Source of the DNA: Parascedosporium putredinis | Taxonomy: Eukaryota > Ascomycota > Sordariomycetes > Microascales > Microascaceae | Reading direction: 5' to 3' | Assembly: GCA_949357655.1 (NCBI GenBank) | Contig: CASHTG010000012.1 | Location: forward strand, 1,488,001 to 1,552,000 | Length of the DNA stretch: 64,000 bases | Shown: piece by piece, positions 49,201-61,652 of the stretch | How the letters are laid out: each line of letters begins with the position of its first letter | How positions within the stretch are numbered: position 1 is the stretch's first letter | Notes under the pieces: model-generated | What the model was told of the DNA's origin: nothing | Seen by the model: the letters and a program-made list of their open reading frames with translations, nothing else | The model's database searches: none | Program-made: the position numbers and the translations under genes

Positions 49201-51346
49201 GCCAAAAGAACACAAGAGCATAGAAGTAAATGAAGAGCGACCTATACCATTGGGCAGAAAGGGGAAGAAACCAAAAAAGGAAGCCAGAGTCTCAGCTCAA
49301 GCAAGTGGCGTCTCAAGGCTGCTAGACCAGATCTAGCCTTGCTTCTTTCCCGACATGCAAACAAGCTACAGACTGTCCTAAGAATAACACAATGTGGGCT
49401 TAGACTTCTTGTCAAGGACCTAAGATTGGCCATCTACTCTGATGTGAGGCAAGACGAGGCAAGGCGATGCTGGCTCTGGGTTAGCCTGTTTGCAGTTTAG
49501 TCCCTTGCGTTGCAACAGGAAAACGAACAAAAAACGTTTCATGTGCCAATAATCTTCATACTACATGACGACTCTATAAATAGCAAACAAATGCATGTGC
49601 ATGAGGCCCAAGTCTAGAAGGAAAACCAGACTTGGGTGACGATGTTTAGAGCCCACGTTGATGAGATGCTCATCTTCGAAGTAACCACTGCTTGTCCCAA
49701 GCCTAACATTTAGTAGACTAGACAGCCCCCTCCTCCCAATCCCTATCGAGAGCCAAGTTGGGAAGGAATGGAGCTGAAAAGACCTGAGCCACCGCCTCAT
49801 GCCAGCAAGTCTTCAGCACCCTCGAACGTGATTGGACGCGAGGGCTTCAGGCAGCTCCCCGCGGGGACTATCCGGACATGTCACCGACCGTCACCGTCAC
49901 CGGCACTCTTCTTATTCCTGGGTTGGGATTTCGTTCGAGAAGCGAGTGCAGCTGCCAACATGCGGGTTTCGTTCTCGCGCAGACAAGTGTCGGCACTGAG
50001 GGTGGTAAAAATGGAATCGCATGCGGTGGCGTTGCCCTCTTCTCGAGCGGGGACCGCGGGAGTGATCCACGAGTGTTGGTTGCAGACAACCTTGGCGAAA
50101 ATAATCACCCCAGCTTATTCTGAGTGGAACAAACTTAGAATTTTCTCTATTCTTTCTCTTTTTTCTTTTTTCCACATTCTCCTACCTTTTACCGAAATCC
50201 AAATGGAACCGCGCTGGAGAAACCTTTCATGCTAGACAAGTGGTGAAGAGACCAACGAAAGATATATAGACGGGTGGATACACAGTGTGCACAAGTCTCT
50301 TTACGGAGCCGATGCAATGGCCCCACAACTTTATTTCAATGTCACTGAGTCTGTGCCTCGACCTTCTGTGACCCTTGTTCTCCTCGACTGGCGGCGGTTC
50401 CGCAGTATTCGCTCCTGCGAGCAACATGTAGAGTTTAAACCTCGACTGCACATTCCCGCCGCGAAAGCCGCCTGCAGTCTAGCCCTTCCCTTTCCGTCAC
50501 CAGTCCTACCCCACCTTCATGGCACATCTTGGTTTGGGCTTGGACTCGGGTTTGGGTTTGGGGTGACAGCCATGACCACCTGCTCTTCCCAGGTAACATG
50601 GCGAGAGGTCATCGTCCACGATGACAATTCGCCCGCCTCCTAGTGGTCCCGCCGCCAAGCAAGCAAAGGACTCGACACAGCCCACTTGAGGACTCTGCCC
50701 TTCGCCCCTACAAGCAAAAAAAAAAAAGCTGGTAGCTGAGAGGGCTGGGAAAAAAGACAAGGAATTCCACTGCTCTAGCAAGAACGAGCTGTGGGTGACA
50801 TACTCCTGCGCAACCACCTTTAGAACCTTGAACATGTCGGTGTGTCGGCTGTCGTGGTATCGTGATGCTTCTTGTCTTCCTAGAGGGGGTGGGAAATGGC
50901 CCTGTTAGCTTCGCCAAGCATGATGCTATCTCATTCCTAGACTGTCATCTGTGAAATCGTCTGCCTTTTGTTGTTCTTTTCGCTCCCAGTTCGACTCTTG
51001 GCTCCAGCAAAGACATGGCAGGCAGTGCCATATCCTGGTCAGTTCCTCGTTCGTATCCAACTAGGGTATTAGGCAACGTTGAAGAGGAGAAGTGCAGTCG
51101 GCGGAGTGATAATTGGGTGTCAACGATGCCTTCATCCTCAAACCTCTCCAAGGTTCACAACATTATATAAGGCTGTATGATCCTCCCATCCATCTTAAGT
51201 TAGAAGCAAGGCAGCAACTACCTTGCACCTAGTAAGAAGGGCAACTTTCAATAGCAGCTGGGAAAAGAGGAAGAAGAACCCTAGGAAAAGAGAGCCCATT
51301 AGTTCCCTTGCATATCCAACATCACCTATCCCAATCTACTCCAACC
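49201..51346. other. Intergenic (about 2.1 kb)
   Basis: No recognised gene. A few TTTGGG units near 50549-50562 and short poly-A/poly-T runs are present. The final 180 bp are the promoter of the hemocyanin-VWA gene. Confidence 0.4.
51165..51172 (+). promoter_or_regulatory. TATA box of hemocyanin-VWA gene
   Basis: TATATAAG lies about 180 bp upstream of the start codon at 51347. Confidence 0.45.
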
Positions 51347-54297
51347 ATGCATCGCTTCTTCCTCGGCCTACTTTGGTCGGCCTCGCCTACGGCGACCCCG
51401 ACCACGAAATAGACACCGCCAACTGGCTCCGGATCCCCGTCTCCGACATCGACGGCCTGACCCCCACACCCTGGGCATGCGGCGGACCGGCCCCCAACCC
51501 GCAAACCATTCTCCAGTTCCACCGCAACTGGCACTGCACGAACCCGGACCGCAGCAGCTTCAACTGGGGCCGCCGCTTCTTCGGCTTCCACAAGCAGTTC
51601 CTGCAGGGCTACGACCGCTACCTAGCCTCCATCGGCGAGCCCTACATCCAGAGCTGGGAAGCCGGCCCCGGCGCCCGCGTGCCCCCGGCCCACGGCACCC
51701 GTCCCAAAACGCCCCCTGCGACCGCTGTACCCCGCTCTCCAACGACTTTCGCGTCCCCGCCGTCGGCGGGAGGCTCGACACCTTCCCCACCGTGAATAAG
51801 ATCGCCGAGGACATTGTCGGCTGGCACAACGTGAACCACGGCTCCATCTCCTCCGCCGGCGGGTGCGGCCCTGGCTGCAGCGTCGAGTCGAGCCCCGCCC
51901 TGTGCGGAGACATGGCCTGCCCGGCCATCTCACCGCGGGACCCCATCTTCTACCGCTACCACCACATCTTTGACGATATCCAGGACGCCTGGCGCACTCA
52001 CAAGCCCACCGACATCGCCATCGTCCTCGACCGCTCCGGCAGCATGTCCAGCCGGTCCCCGCGGCGGCACCAAGCTCGAGGCCGCCAAGACCGCCGCCGC
52101 CCTCTTCGCCGACCTCCTCGAGGACGGCTCCAACCACCAGCTCGGCATGGTGTCCTTTTCCACCCGCGCCAGCACCCCGCCGACATGCCCCTGACCAGCG
52201 TCGCCAACGCCCCCGCCGCCTTGCAGCAGGCTTTGGCCGGGCTCTCGGCCTCGGGCACCACCAGCATCGGCGACGGTCTGATCAAGGCCCAGGACCTCAT
52301 CGCCGCCGGCTCCCGGGAGAGAAAGGCCATCCTCCTCCTCAGCGACGGCATGGAGAATTCGTCTCCGACTATCGCCAGCGCCATCCCCGCTCTCGGCGAC
52401 ACCCACGTCTGCTCCGTGGGCTTCGGCTCCGCCAGCCAGCTAGACGGCGCCAAGCTCCAGAGCCTCACGGAGCAGCAGGGTGGCATCCACATCAGCACCC
52501 CCGATGACCTCGAGCTGCGCAAGTTCTTCGTCTTCTGCTTCGCCAACATCTTCGACACCTTTGTCGGCGAGGACCCCTGGCCATCCTCCCCCACAACGAG
52601 ACCATCTCCCCGCCCACGGTACACCAGTCCGTCTCCGACCAAAAGCTCGTCTTCGTCCTCAGCTGGCGCAACTCCACCTCCGCTAACCGTCTCCGCCTCT
52701 CCATCACCTCGCCCTCCGGCAGCGTCGTCGATCTGAGCGACGCAGCCTCCGGCGTCGAGAGCAAGGTCGGCCAGTCGTGGCACATTGTCCGCCTCAACCT
52801 CCCCCATCTCGGCGAGCAGGACGGGCCCTGGACCGCCCGCGCCGTGCGCCCCGTCCACAATTTCGTCAACGGCTTCACCGCGCAGTCCTTTGACGACGTC
52901 GACGCCGGCACCGCCCTCGTCAAGAACGAAATCGCCGCCCTCTGCCACGGCGGCTGCAACCGCACCCTGTACTACGACGACGTGCGCGAGGGCAGCGATC
53001 TCTTCGCCGACCACGTCTCCCCGTACTCCGCCGCCGTCTACTCCCAGCCCCTGCTAGCCGGTGAGATTGTGCGCGTTAACGCCACGGAGCTGGACCGCGT
53101 CCTCCGGAGCAAGCAAACATTTGACCTGCTCGTCTACAGCTCGCAGTACGCCCGCGATAAGCAGCCCTACGACGCCTCGCTCGCCGACGCCCTCTGCCAG
53201 CGCCGGTTCAAGAGCATCGTCAGCGATAATCGCGACACCGAGGCCGCCGCCAAGATCCTCAACTGCGCGGGAGCCGTGCGCGGCCGCCTCACGGATTTCA
53301 AGTCCATCTCGCCCCGCTCCTCGCAGCTCCTCGACGGCACCTCGAGCCTGTCGCCGGCTAACGGCACCGTGCATGGCTCGTTTGAGATTCGGCCCGCGCA
53401 GGGCGGCAACTCGACAGGCACTACCGTTCAGGCTGTCTTTGACGGTGGTGCGGCAGCTGTTCTCGCCATCGGTGATGTAGGTGTAGACGAAGAGTACTTC
53501 ATCACCGTCCTCACCCGCTCCGTGAGCAAGGTCAAGCCCTTCCTCTACCGCAACAACACCTACACCATGGAGCCCCTCCACCCAACCTTCCACATCCCCG
53601 CCACCCACAGACCCGACTGCGGATACAGCCGCGTCGAAGCCTCCGTCACCATCACCCGGCCCCTCGCCAGCATCTCCAAGCTCCTCTACGACGCCTCCCG
53701 CGCCGCGCCAGGAAGCGCGCTGCCAGCCAACGCCGACGACCTCGACGCCAGAGGTTTGGCCGCCGCTTCACTCGGCCCCGACGCCATCCCCACAGAGACG
53801 CGGTCCTTCCGCCTCTTCGACGACGGCACCAACGGCGACACCACCGCCGGCGACCACTACTGGGAGGTTGCCCTGCCCGCCGACTACACCCAGTTCGACG
53901 GCGAGTACCAGCTGCACGCGTACTTTACCCTGTGCCAAACCTCGTCGTGCGGCAAGGAGACTTGCGTGCGCCGCGAGGCCCAGCAGACCATTACCGTCCA
54001 TCCCCGTCTTCAATCCCAGTGCGATTACCAGGTGGACAAGAACCCCGGAGGTGGGTACGGCGACGCGAGGACCATTACGTTTTACCCCGCGACGTTTGCG
54101 GAAACCCGCTCGGTCCCGGCTATGGGGATCACCTCATCGTCAAGGGGTGTTCCGGCGTCAGTGTCGATGGCGTGGGCCAGTCCGGGTGTGGTGGCTACCA
54201 CGCCAACGTTACAGTGTCGGCTGGGGGTGGTAAGAAGTATGTGACTGTTGCGCAGTATGGCCGCCCTTCCGACGTGATCAAGCTTTATCTAGATTAG
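51347..54297 (+). CDS. Secreted hemocyanin/phenoloxidase-like type-3 copper protein fused to a von Willebrand A domain
   Basis: A single exon. With one T restored at 51372-51374 the N-terminus reads MHRFFLGLLLVGLAYG, a signal peptide. Residues about 50-215 carry a binuclear copper pattern like arthropod hemocyanin/prophenoloxidase. CuA has HRNWH (H-x3-H, near 59-63) and FFGFHKQFLQGYDRYL (His near 82). CuB has WHNVNH (H-x3-H, near 160) and RDPIFYRYHHIFDDI (near 200-210). A VWA domain follows with MIDAS residues in DRSGSM, GTTSIGDGL and LLLSDGMENS. After it come beta-sandwich segments (LFDDGTNGDTTAGD) and a Cys-containing C-terminus. The frame breaks at 51372-51374, 51712-51716, 52052-52060, 52175-52178, 52574-52577 and 54085-54088. 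Seven added bases give 985 residues. It may oxidise phenols at the cell surface or in the matrix, with VWA mediating adhesion; that is inference. Confidence 0.78.
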
Positions 54298-54733
54298 AAC
54301 GCAAAGACAAGGCGGAGTGCAATGGATCTTTTGGTTATCTGATTCTCTTTTCTGTCAATTTCTTTCTTTCTTTCCTTCTTTTTGTCAACCCTAGTTTTGA
54401 TATCACCGGGCACATTGTGTCGAACCTTTCTTTTCTTTTCTTGTTCCTTTATTGTCTCTTGTCTGTTCCTTGCAAGTTCATTTTACGAGAACCTGAGGAA
54501 TACGGGTTGGTGTAATGGCGACGTGGGAGGGCAGTTTTCGCGCGGGTAGGGTGTAGCCCTCTTCTAATGCTGTTGTCTTGGACGTGGCTTTCTTTATTAC
54601 GATTACTATTTCTTTATTACACACGTTGATGTAGTCCATGGGAACTCGGTAGAAAATAAAATACCAAAGCGTTTATCAAAATTCTTCATTCCATCGTTTT
54701 CCCACGTTCCTCTCCCCGCCCGTCACTCTCTCA
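54298..54733. other. Intergenic between convergent genes
   Basis: Shared 3' region of the hemocyanin-VWA gene (plus) and the phytase-like gene (minus). T-rich, consistent with two polyadenylation regions; nothing else is seen. Confidence 0.5.
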
Positions 54734-57203
54734 TCAAACCCTCTCCGCCCTCGGGTCCCACTCCGCATCCACCTCGTCCAAAAGACCCAGGCTCGCGAGA
54801 GGCTCCGCGCCCAGAATACTCTCCAGACTCACCAGCTTGAAGCTCGACTCGTCGCTCGTGCCGCCGCCGGGCAACTCGTTGGAGTCGTCGTGTACAACCA
54901 CGAGGCCGTGGGGGAAGTCGGGCCCAAGGGCATTGCCCACGGCCGCGATGCCGTCCGTATTAGAAACGGCATCAATCTGCCCGTCGGCGGAGCGCGCAAT
55001 AGTGAAGGTACCGACATACGCGTGGGGCGCAGCACGGCGGTAGATGTTGTAGGCGCTCACACCCTGGGTGGACACGAGCACGAAGCCCTCGTCGGCCGTC
55101 TTTCCCGGCACGAGAGTGACGCCCTCCACATCCGCGTTGAGGAGACCGTCGCCCACGTACGCGACGCGCACACCAGGCTCTTCAGAATCGGGCTCGGCGT
55201 CGTACCGCCAGAGGGCCGAGGGCTCCTCGCCGAGGAAAATCCATCCGTTGTCCTCGTCGGTGACGCAACCCTCTACTTGCCCGCCCGAGCCGCCGACGAA
55301 GTCGCGGACCAGGGTCGTCTCCAAGGTGCCGTTGGCGGTGGAAGACAGCTCATACTGGAAGTAGCGGGCCGACTTTTCGTTGACGAAGAGGTACTGCTTG
55401 CCCGTTGTGCGGGATCGGTAGACGCAGGAGCCGTACACGGAGTAGTCGTCTACGGTGGGCTGGATGCCGCCGGGGATTTCAGTTAGAGTCCCATTGGAAA
55501 TTATTTCAAACAAACTATAGTATTCCTGGTTAGTATGAAGAAATGCATTTCATGTTGGCTTCACCAGCGTTGAGATCGGCCAACAATCTTTTCCAACGAC
55601 ATGATCACATTTCACTTACCACAGAGTATCATCGGCCCTACAGGCAGCAAAAGCAAGATCAATGGTGCGCTCGCCGGCCTGGAAGTTGTAGATAACGTCC
55701 ACGTTGTTAGGCTCGCCCGCGTAAATAGTCTGCAGTAGCTTCCCGGTCAAGTCGAAGACACCCAGCCCGGCACCGGCGGTTGACTTGGTGGTAGTAATGA
55801 TGCGGGACTTTTCCGGCGCCTCGGGTGAAATCCAAATGGCCGGATCATCTCCATCACCACCATTGGCCTCGGTCTCGTACGTTGCCTCAACCACGATAAA
55901 GGAGCAGTGGAGGCCGCCCCAGCCGGCATCGCACGCGCACTCGTTGGCGCCCACGCACTCGCCGTGGCCGGAGCAGTTGTCGGTGCACTGGAACTGGTCG
56001 CAGGTGCTTCCAGCGAATCCTGCGAAGCAGGCGCAGACATCGGAGCCCTTGCTGCAGAATCCGTTGCCGGAGCACTGTTTGCAGATGGGAGAGAGGCTCG
56101 CACAGTGGTCCTGGCCACGGGGGTCGTGAGCGGTGTTGCTGGCGATTCCAAGCTGCTCAAAGACGTTTTCCAGGGAGCTGACGCCGAAGCCTGCAACATC
56201 GCCGTCCGCTTCGATGGCGTACACCACGGCGCCCTCGGCGTACTTTTCCGTGGGGGCTTGGTAAATGCTTAGACCCTGGATTTCGATATCCTCTAGCCCG
56301 ACTAGGGCAAGAGTGCCAACCAACTCAAAGGACTGGTCGTACACTCCGATGACGCTCTCCTGCGCCACGAAGAGGTAGTCGGCGCTGCCCCGCGAGGAAG
56401 CGTAGACGGCCAGGCCGGTGACATCGTCTTCGGCCTCGCCAAGCTTGGAAATTTGAGGGGAATCGACAGACTCGGCGAGGTCGAAGAAATATACGCCCTT
56501 GTCGTCGTCTGTTGATAGATACATGCGGCTTTCGGAGGCGGAGGAAGCACATCCGGACGCCTCAAAAGGAACCGTAAATGTTTGAACCTAATACAAGTAC
56601 AGTCAGTCACTGCCAGTTCTGCAAGTCGCCCAAAGTGGTGCTGGGCTATCATCATAGATTTTATGTCTCAGGACGGATCAACCGTACCTCTACCAACTCC
56701 ACCGTCGAGCCCGCCTTTCGAGCCAACAGCTGCACCGCTTGACCCTTGCCAAACAGGTACACATAGTTGTTCCTCCTTTGCTCTTCCACGAGCACAGGGC
56801 CGACCAATCACCCAAGACTTTGATCTGCGCCGACTCCGCTTCCGTCAACTCAGGTAGGCTGAAAGCCCGAAGGATAGAGTCTGGCTGAGCGATGGAAAAC
56901 ACCCAGTCGTTGCCGGCCACGCCGTACGCGGTGGCGAGCAGCTTAGTCCTGCCGGCGACAACGGAATCAGCCACGGAGAGGGGGTTTCGTCGTCCAGGTT
57001 CCAGGCATGAAAGCCCCCGGTCGAGGTTCCGCCGTCGTTGCCAAGCAGGAGAGGGGCCGCGTCAGAGTAGTAGACGCCCGTCCAGTCAGACTCGACAGTG
57101 GTGGTGAGGGCGGACACGTTCAGCTGGAGCTCTACGGCGGCCGACACGCGCCACGACTGCGCAGCGACCACGAGCAACGTCGCGAGCTGGGGGAAGACTT
57201 CAT
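54734..57203 (-). CDS. Secreted beta-propeller phytase-like protein with EGF-like modules
   Basis: Related to 3-phytases (myo-inositol hexakisphosphate phosphohydrolases). Exons: 56688-57203, 55620-56587, 54734-55514. With one base restored in the run 57189-57193 the protein starts MKSSPQLATLLVVAAQS, a signal peptide. A first, divergent propeller (ESDWTGVYYSDAAPLLLGNDGG) fills residues about 30-330. Two EGF-like modules occupy about 335-405, each ending in the CxCxxGxxGxxC pattern (CACFAGFAGSTC, CACDAGWGGLHC). The second propeller begins with the canonical GDGDDPAIWI and includes NNVDV, QVEGCVTD and DVEGVTLV. Other breaks lie at 56981-56985 and 56800-56801. Three added bases give 755 residues. 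The C-terminal domain keeps the metal-ligand-rich motifs; the N-terminal one may be catalytically weak. Confidence 0.88.
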
Positions 57204-59466
57204 CGTAGTGGTAGTCTGAAGGTTCACGATGCAGGGTCTTTCAACTTGGGCACAAAATAACGCGCCTGTCCAGGAAGCACACATCCCATCAAGGGATTGG
57301 CATGAGAGGGCTCGCATGATTTTTATCCTTATTCGTATGCTTTCACAAGTTTCCCCCACGCTCCTGGCTCCTAATGACGAAGAAGACTTTAAGATTACGA
57401 TGGAGCCGGAGGGTTGCACCCGCACGCACAATCGGGCAACTCTCAGAATGGCAGTGGACCCCTGGCGGCGCCGTTTCAAGCCCCAAATATTAAGATTATG
57501 CAAAAGCAGCATATTGAAACTCCTCCCAGTCAAGCACGCACGTGTGCAGGGGTGAGAGAAGTTATTCCTAGAATCGAACCGCAAGTGCCATTCTTAGCGC
57601 GCGGAATCCTAGGGATGATTCGGAGGTTTTTCACAAGTCATTGATCGCCAGCTCCTCCCCTTGTCTGTCACGATGAACTTGTGTCGCAGCCGAGGCCCGT
57701 GATTGGCCAGCGAGTCGAGTCGGCGATGGGACTTGAGAGAGAGTCGAAAGGGAAAAGGGAAAGGGAAAAGTGGGTGCTTTCCGTTTTGGCGACCGATTGA
57801 CGCGTCTTGGCGGCGATTGTGCGTGGAGACGTGGGGACGGGACCGGCTCGGGTCTCATCGTTGGCGGGGCTGTGGATCCTTTGCCCTTTGCAGCGTCGGT
57901 CTGGCAGTGGCACTTGCCTGAAGCGAAAACGACAAAGGAAATGACGAGGGGAAACAGTTGAAGTTGGTCGTCCGAAGTGGAGTCCCGAGTCAACGCACAT
58001 GAGCCCGCCGAAGAAAAAGAACTTGAAAAAGAACACATCGAAACGGGCAAGTTGGCTTGCGTCACTATCGTTGAGCGCAGGTGCGTTGAAAGAATGCCAA
58101 GAACAAGGGGAGGGGGACGTGAATACGTGACGACATGGTCACAAAGACAATCAACCTCTCACCAAGGGTAAATAATAACACCAGACTGTCCAGCGCACCG
58201 CCAACTACCGACGTATCTCTAAATGTGGTAGTCTCTGCTCCCGCTTCGCCGTCTCGCCGGCCTTTTTCTTCAATGCAATATCTCGCGCTGACCCCTCCGG
58301 GTTCTCCGGTTTGCACTCTAAATAATAGGCCATGGTCCGACGCGGAATTATGCTGCGGAAAAGCCGCCTACTAGGCGTGGCGACGCTATCGAGCATCCCC
58401 CATATACAGCTTTCCAACTTGAGTGGCGAGAGCAGCGCGAAATTCTACATGGGTCCAACTTTGGCCTGCAGCCTGCTGTGTCCTTCGCTTGCGGGCTGGT
58501 GAGTTCGGCAACACCGCCGCGTGGCCGCCGCTCACCTACCTTCGCTACAACAGGATGCTACCACGGGAAATTCGAGATGGAGAGCCTCCCGCGATCTATA
58601 GATGGTGTGGTCTTGATTAAAGACGCCAGAGAAAGCAGAGAAAGTGGGCAGAAAAGAAGAGCGATGGAAGGAAAATGTAGTGTCTTGGAGGCTCGTCGAA
58701 CATCATGCTGTGCTCTGCTGCCCAATATGGGCGAACGGAGAAGGATACATAAAGTCCTATTATACCTCCTTCACGCATCACGAGACTACGCAATAGAGAA
58801 TGGTGCTATATGAATACTTCGCGTTTTATCCGCCAGGAGGGGTGGAGGGGATTATACAGCTAAGGGGATTATACTCCTTCGATGCGGATGAGGTGAGGCA
58901 TGTAATCCAGCATCAATAAGCAGAACAAATTCCCAGTATGGCCACTCGGCAAATTCGCCATCAGATCAAGGAGATGTAGCTGCTTCTTTTTCTATTTTCG
59001 TTGGCCACATCCCCCTCAACCAGAAGTTTAGACGTTGAAACGTTATTAACGCTGCTGTATCGACACCCACAGCAGTATGAGTGTAAGGTCCTCTCGCCAC
59101 TATCCAAGAGGAAAGCATGCTTACCATTAGAACTAGTGACTAGCGCGTTGTTGGCGATATCCCGATCAATCTACTCTGTGAAGCAAACTCTTGCACCGAG
59201 TCTTTGCATATTGTGTAAGAACGTTGTTTCTCACCCATACTTGGTGATTATCTTGCCGTTGTACCATCGTCGTTCATCGTCCCAGTCCCGAAATTTCACC
59301 TGGTTTAAAGAACGAAGAAGGGGAAAAAGGAGGGGTAGGTTCGAGTTCCTGTTTCCGTCCCTGGCGCCGCATGGTTCGTCTCTTCAATATGGCTTCCCGG
59401 AGGGAGCAGAACGGATATTCGAAGATCACCATAGGAGGAACCCGCCCTCTCCTGTATAATACGAAT

Positions 59467-59796
59467 GTTAATCACCTTCGACGCTACTTCCCTCATCTTC
59501 CCTGAAAGACTCGGTAAATGGACTCGGGAAAAGTTGGTGGACCGGCGCTAGTTCCTGGCCACCCTAGCGGAGCAGTATGATGTTGAGGACGTCGAATTTG
59601 CCCTGGTTTTCTCCCCGCTCACCACTATCATCGCCCACTCGGGAAGAGATCCCTCCGACTGCGCCATCGTGAAAACATGGGGGCGAACATGCCGGTGCCT
59701 TGCTCTGGAACAGCTCTCTATATGCCTCGTTCTATCGCGACGAAATGATAGGGCACCGAGAAACGATTTTGTCGGACGCCAGTGCCGCCCCTGAAA
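59467..59796 (+). pseudogene. Possible broken reading frame
   Basis: From ATG 59467 a frame of about 110 codons is interrupted only by one TAG near 59548. It has reasonable protein character (LATLAEQYDVEDVEFALVF, then TTIIAHSGRDPSD). I recognise no family. It may be a relic or chance. Confidence 0.2.
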
Positions 59797-59918
59797 GCTC
59801 AGATTAGCCCAACATTCTTGAGGATATAAAAAGGTCTCTTATTAGCAAGGGAAAGGGGATGTCAGCGCCCGGCTAATCACGTCGGGACCCTTCGCATATT
59901 GCCTAGACCATGCCATAC

Positions 59919-59944
59919 GTATGTATGTATGTGTGTGTGTGTGT
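59919..59944. repeat. GTAT/GT microsatellite
   Basis: Tandem GTAT units pass into an uninterrupted GT run. A simple sequence repeat that is probably length-polymorphic. Confidence 0.85.
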
Positions 59945-61030
59945 ATAGACATGTAGTTGTGTATGCATGTACCTCGGACGGGTGTTTTCACACCCTCCCA
60001 ATCCAAAGGATGACAATCAACCCAAAGTAGACGGTTGCCACGCGACGGCCTGGATTGCTATCACTGCCCGATCAGCGTGCGCTCGCCTCCCCGGTAGGCT
60101 CAAATCCCGGGATGCGCGTAGGTTTTGATCGATATACCTCGCAAAACTCGCCACCTCTTCGAGACCAAGGATGCCAGGTAGAGTGTGCCAAGTGCGCTGG
60201 AGCGCCCATGACCACCACAGATAAAGCACTTGCTTCCCGATCCATCGCGTATGAGAGGACTTGGTACACACGCTCGTCGGGGCATGGGAACCAAGGCCGA
60301 CACTATGTCGTTTGATGTCCGCCTTTGATTGGTCCGTTGGGTCGGGCCTATTTTACTCTCTCTTCTTTTTCTGTCGTCCCTATAATAAGGTCAGTCTTGA
60401 TGATTGTCGACTCTCCTCTCGGCTTTCTGATTGCCTCGATCTTCCTCCGAATGAATCTGGCTGCGCAAAGGGGATGTGTTGCACGTTTAACCTACTACCT
60501 ACTCTTAGCTGCAAAAAGAAGCGTCTATCCGTTTATTGCGGGTGGAGATGGAGTGGTGCAGGAAGGTCAAAGGATGCACTTTCCAAGGTTTAGAGGGGGT
60601 GGAATCCCATGGAATGGGAAGTTAACGGGGCCTGTCATCGGCAGTTTCCCAGCCCATGTCGGCAGTTTGCACGTAGAGTGAGTGGCTCTCGAGAATATAT
60701 TGCCAAAAACGCTGGGCACGTCGCCACGGAATATGAGTGGAGGTGGGAAGGAAAAGCATTGGGGCCCCGGCGCGTGGCGTGTGCCATTGAATTTAGGGTT
60801 GGGCGCCGGATAGAACTGAAGGGGTTCGAGCTTCCGACGTTGTACTTCGTACCTGCCCTCCATATTTGCCCGCCAAAAACCGTGCCAGAACCGTGCCGGC
60901 AACTCGGCCCCGCTTTTAATCCAGGAAATAGATGAGGGCTAAATAGGCGACTTTTTACATAGATGACGACCGCGTAACTCGGCACCGTGGGACTAGACGG
61001 AAATGCACCGACTACGGAGCCGTGGAATGC

Positions 61031-61090
61031 CAAGTTGGCACTGTCCCAGTCCCAGTCCCTGTCCTAGTCCCTGTCTCTGTCCCTCTCCAT
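61031..61090. repeat. Imperfect hexanucleotide array (CAGTCC/CTGTCC-like)
   Basis: About ten degenerate hexamers of form CNNTCC/CNGTCY run in tandem. There is no coding or regulatory evidence. Confidence 0.6.
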
Positions 61091-61497
61091 GTCTACGTCT
61101 TACGTCCTTGTCCCTACTCCCCTACTCCTGGGGAAGGCGGCAGAGGTCAGGTCTGGGGAAATGCATATTGGCACTTGTAGATGGGGATGGATGGGGGTGG
61201 GTCAAGGCAGAGCGAGGGTAACCACCCGAAGTACACCAAATCGACTTACATCAAATATACTACGCCGGGCTTGGCTCGAGGTGACTGACAGTTATTAATG
61301 TATAGTTCCATGGAGAAACACCTACAACAGAAACCAGGGGTATAACAGAGACTGGGATTTTGGCCGTGTGAGACGATGAGAACCACTAGAACAGCTGCAG
61401 GTTGATAAAAACAAAGGCGCTTATCGCCATAAGAGGGTAGAAGGATTGCATATATAGATAAACATCCGTTGATAGATCCATTGCGCTGCGTGAACAC

Positions 61498-61506
61498 TAT
61501 ATATAT
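61498..61506 (+). promoter_or_regulatory. TATA box of DUF1996 gene
   Basis: TATATATAT lies about 150 bp upstream of the start codon at 61653, followed by a pyrimidine-rich leader. Confidence 0.5.
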
Positions 61507-61652
61507 CATCGTCCCGAACCCCGGTGGCCCCTCCCTCCCTCTTTGAGTCCCCTCTGGTTCCTTTCTTCTCTCTCTCTTCCCCTCCCCTGTCAACCCACCA
61601 TCGCTGTCCTAGATTCTGCATTCCCAGCCTCGACCTGCCTAACTCCGCAACT

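Larger units (their letters stand above)
57204..61652. other. Long spacer (about 4.4 kb) without recognised gene
   Basis: No conserved gene is seen. It contains a TG-rich microsatellite at 59919-59944, a possible broken frame at 59467-59796, an imperfect hexamer array at 61031-61090 and the TATA box of the DUF1996 gene. Confidence 0.4.

Noticed and set aside
50549..50562. TTTGGG units resembling telomeric repeat
   Set aside because: Only two or three copies are present, they do not match the usual fungal TTAGGG, and they are internal.
51500..51970. Ordinary fungal tyrosinase assignment for the copper domain
   Set aside because: The H-x3-H CuA start and the RDPxFYRYHHxxDD block fit hemocyanin/prophenoloxidase better than the DPxFxxHH tyrosinase pattern, though the superfamily is the same.
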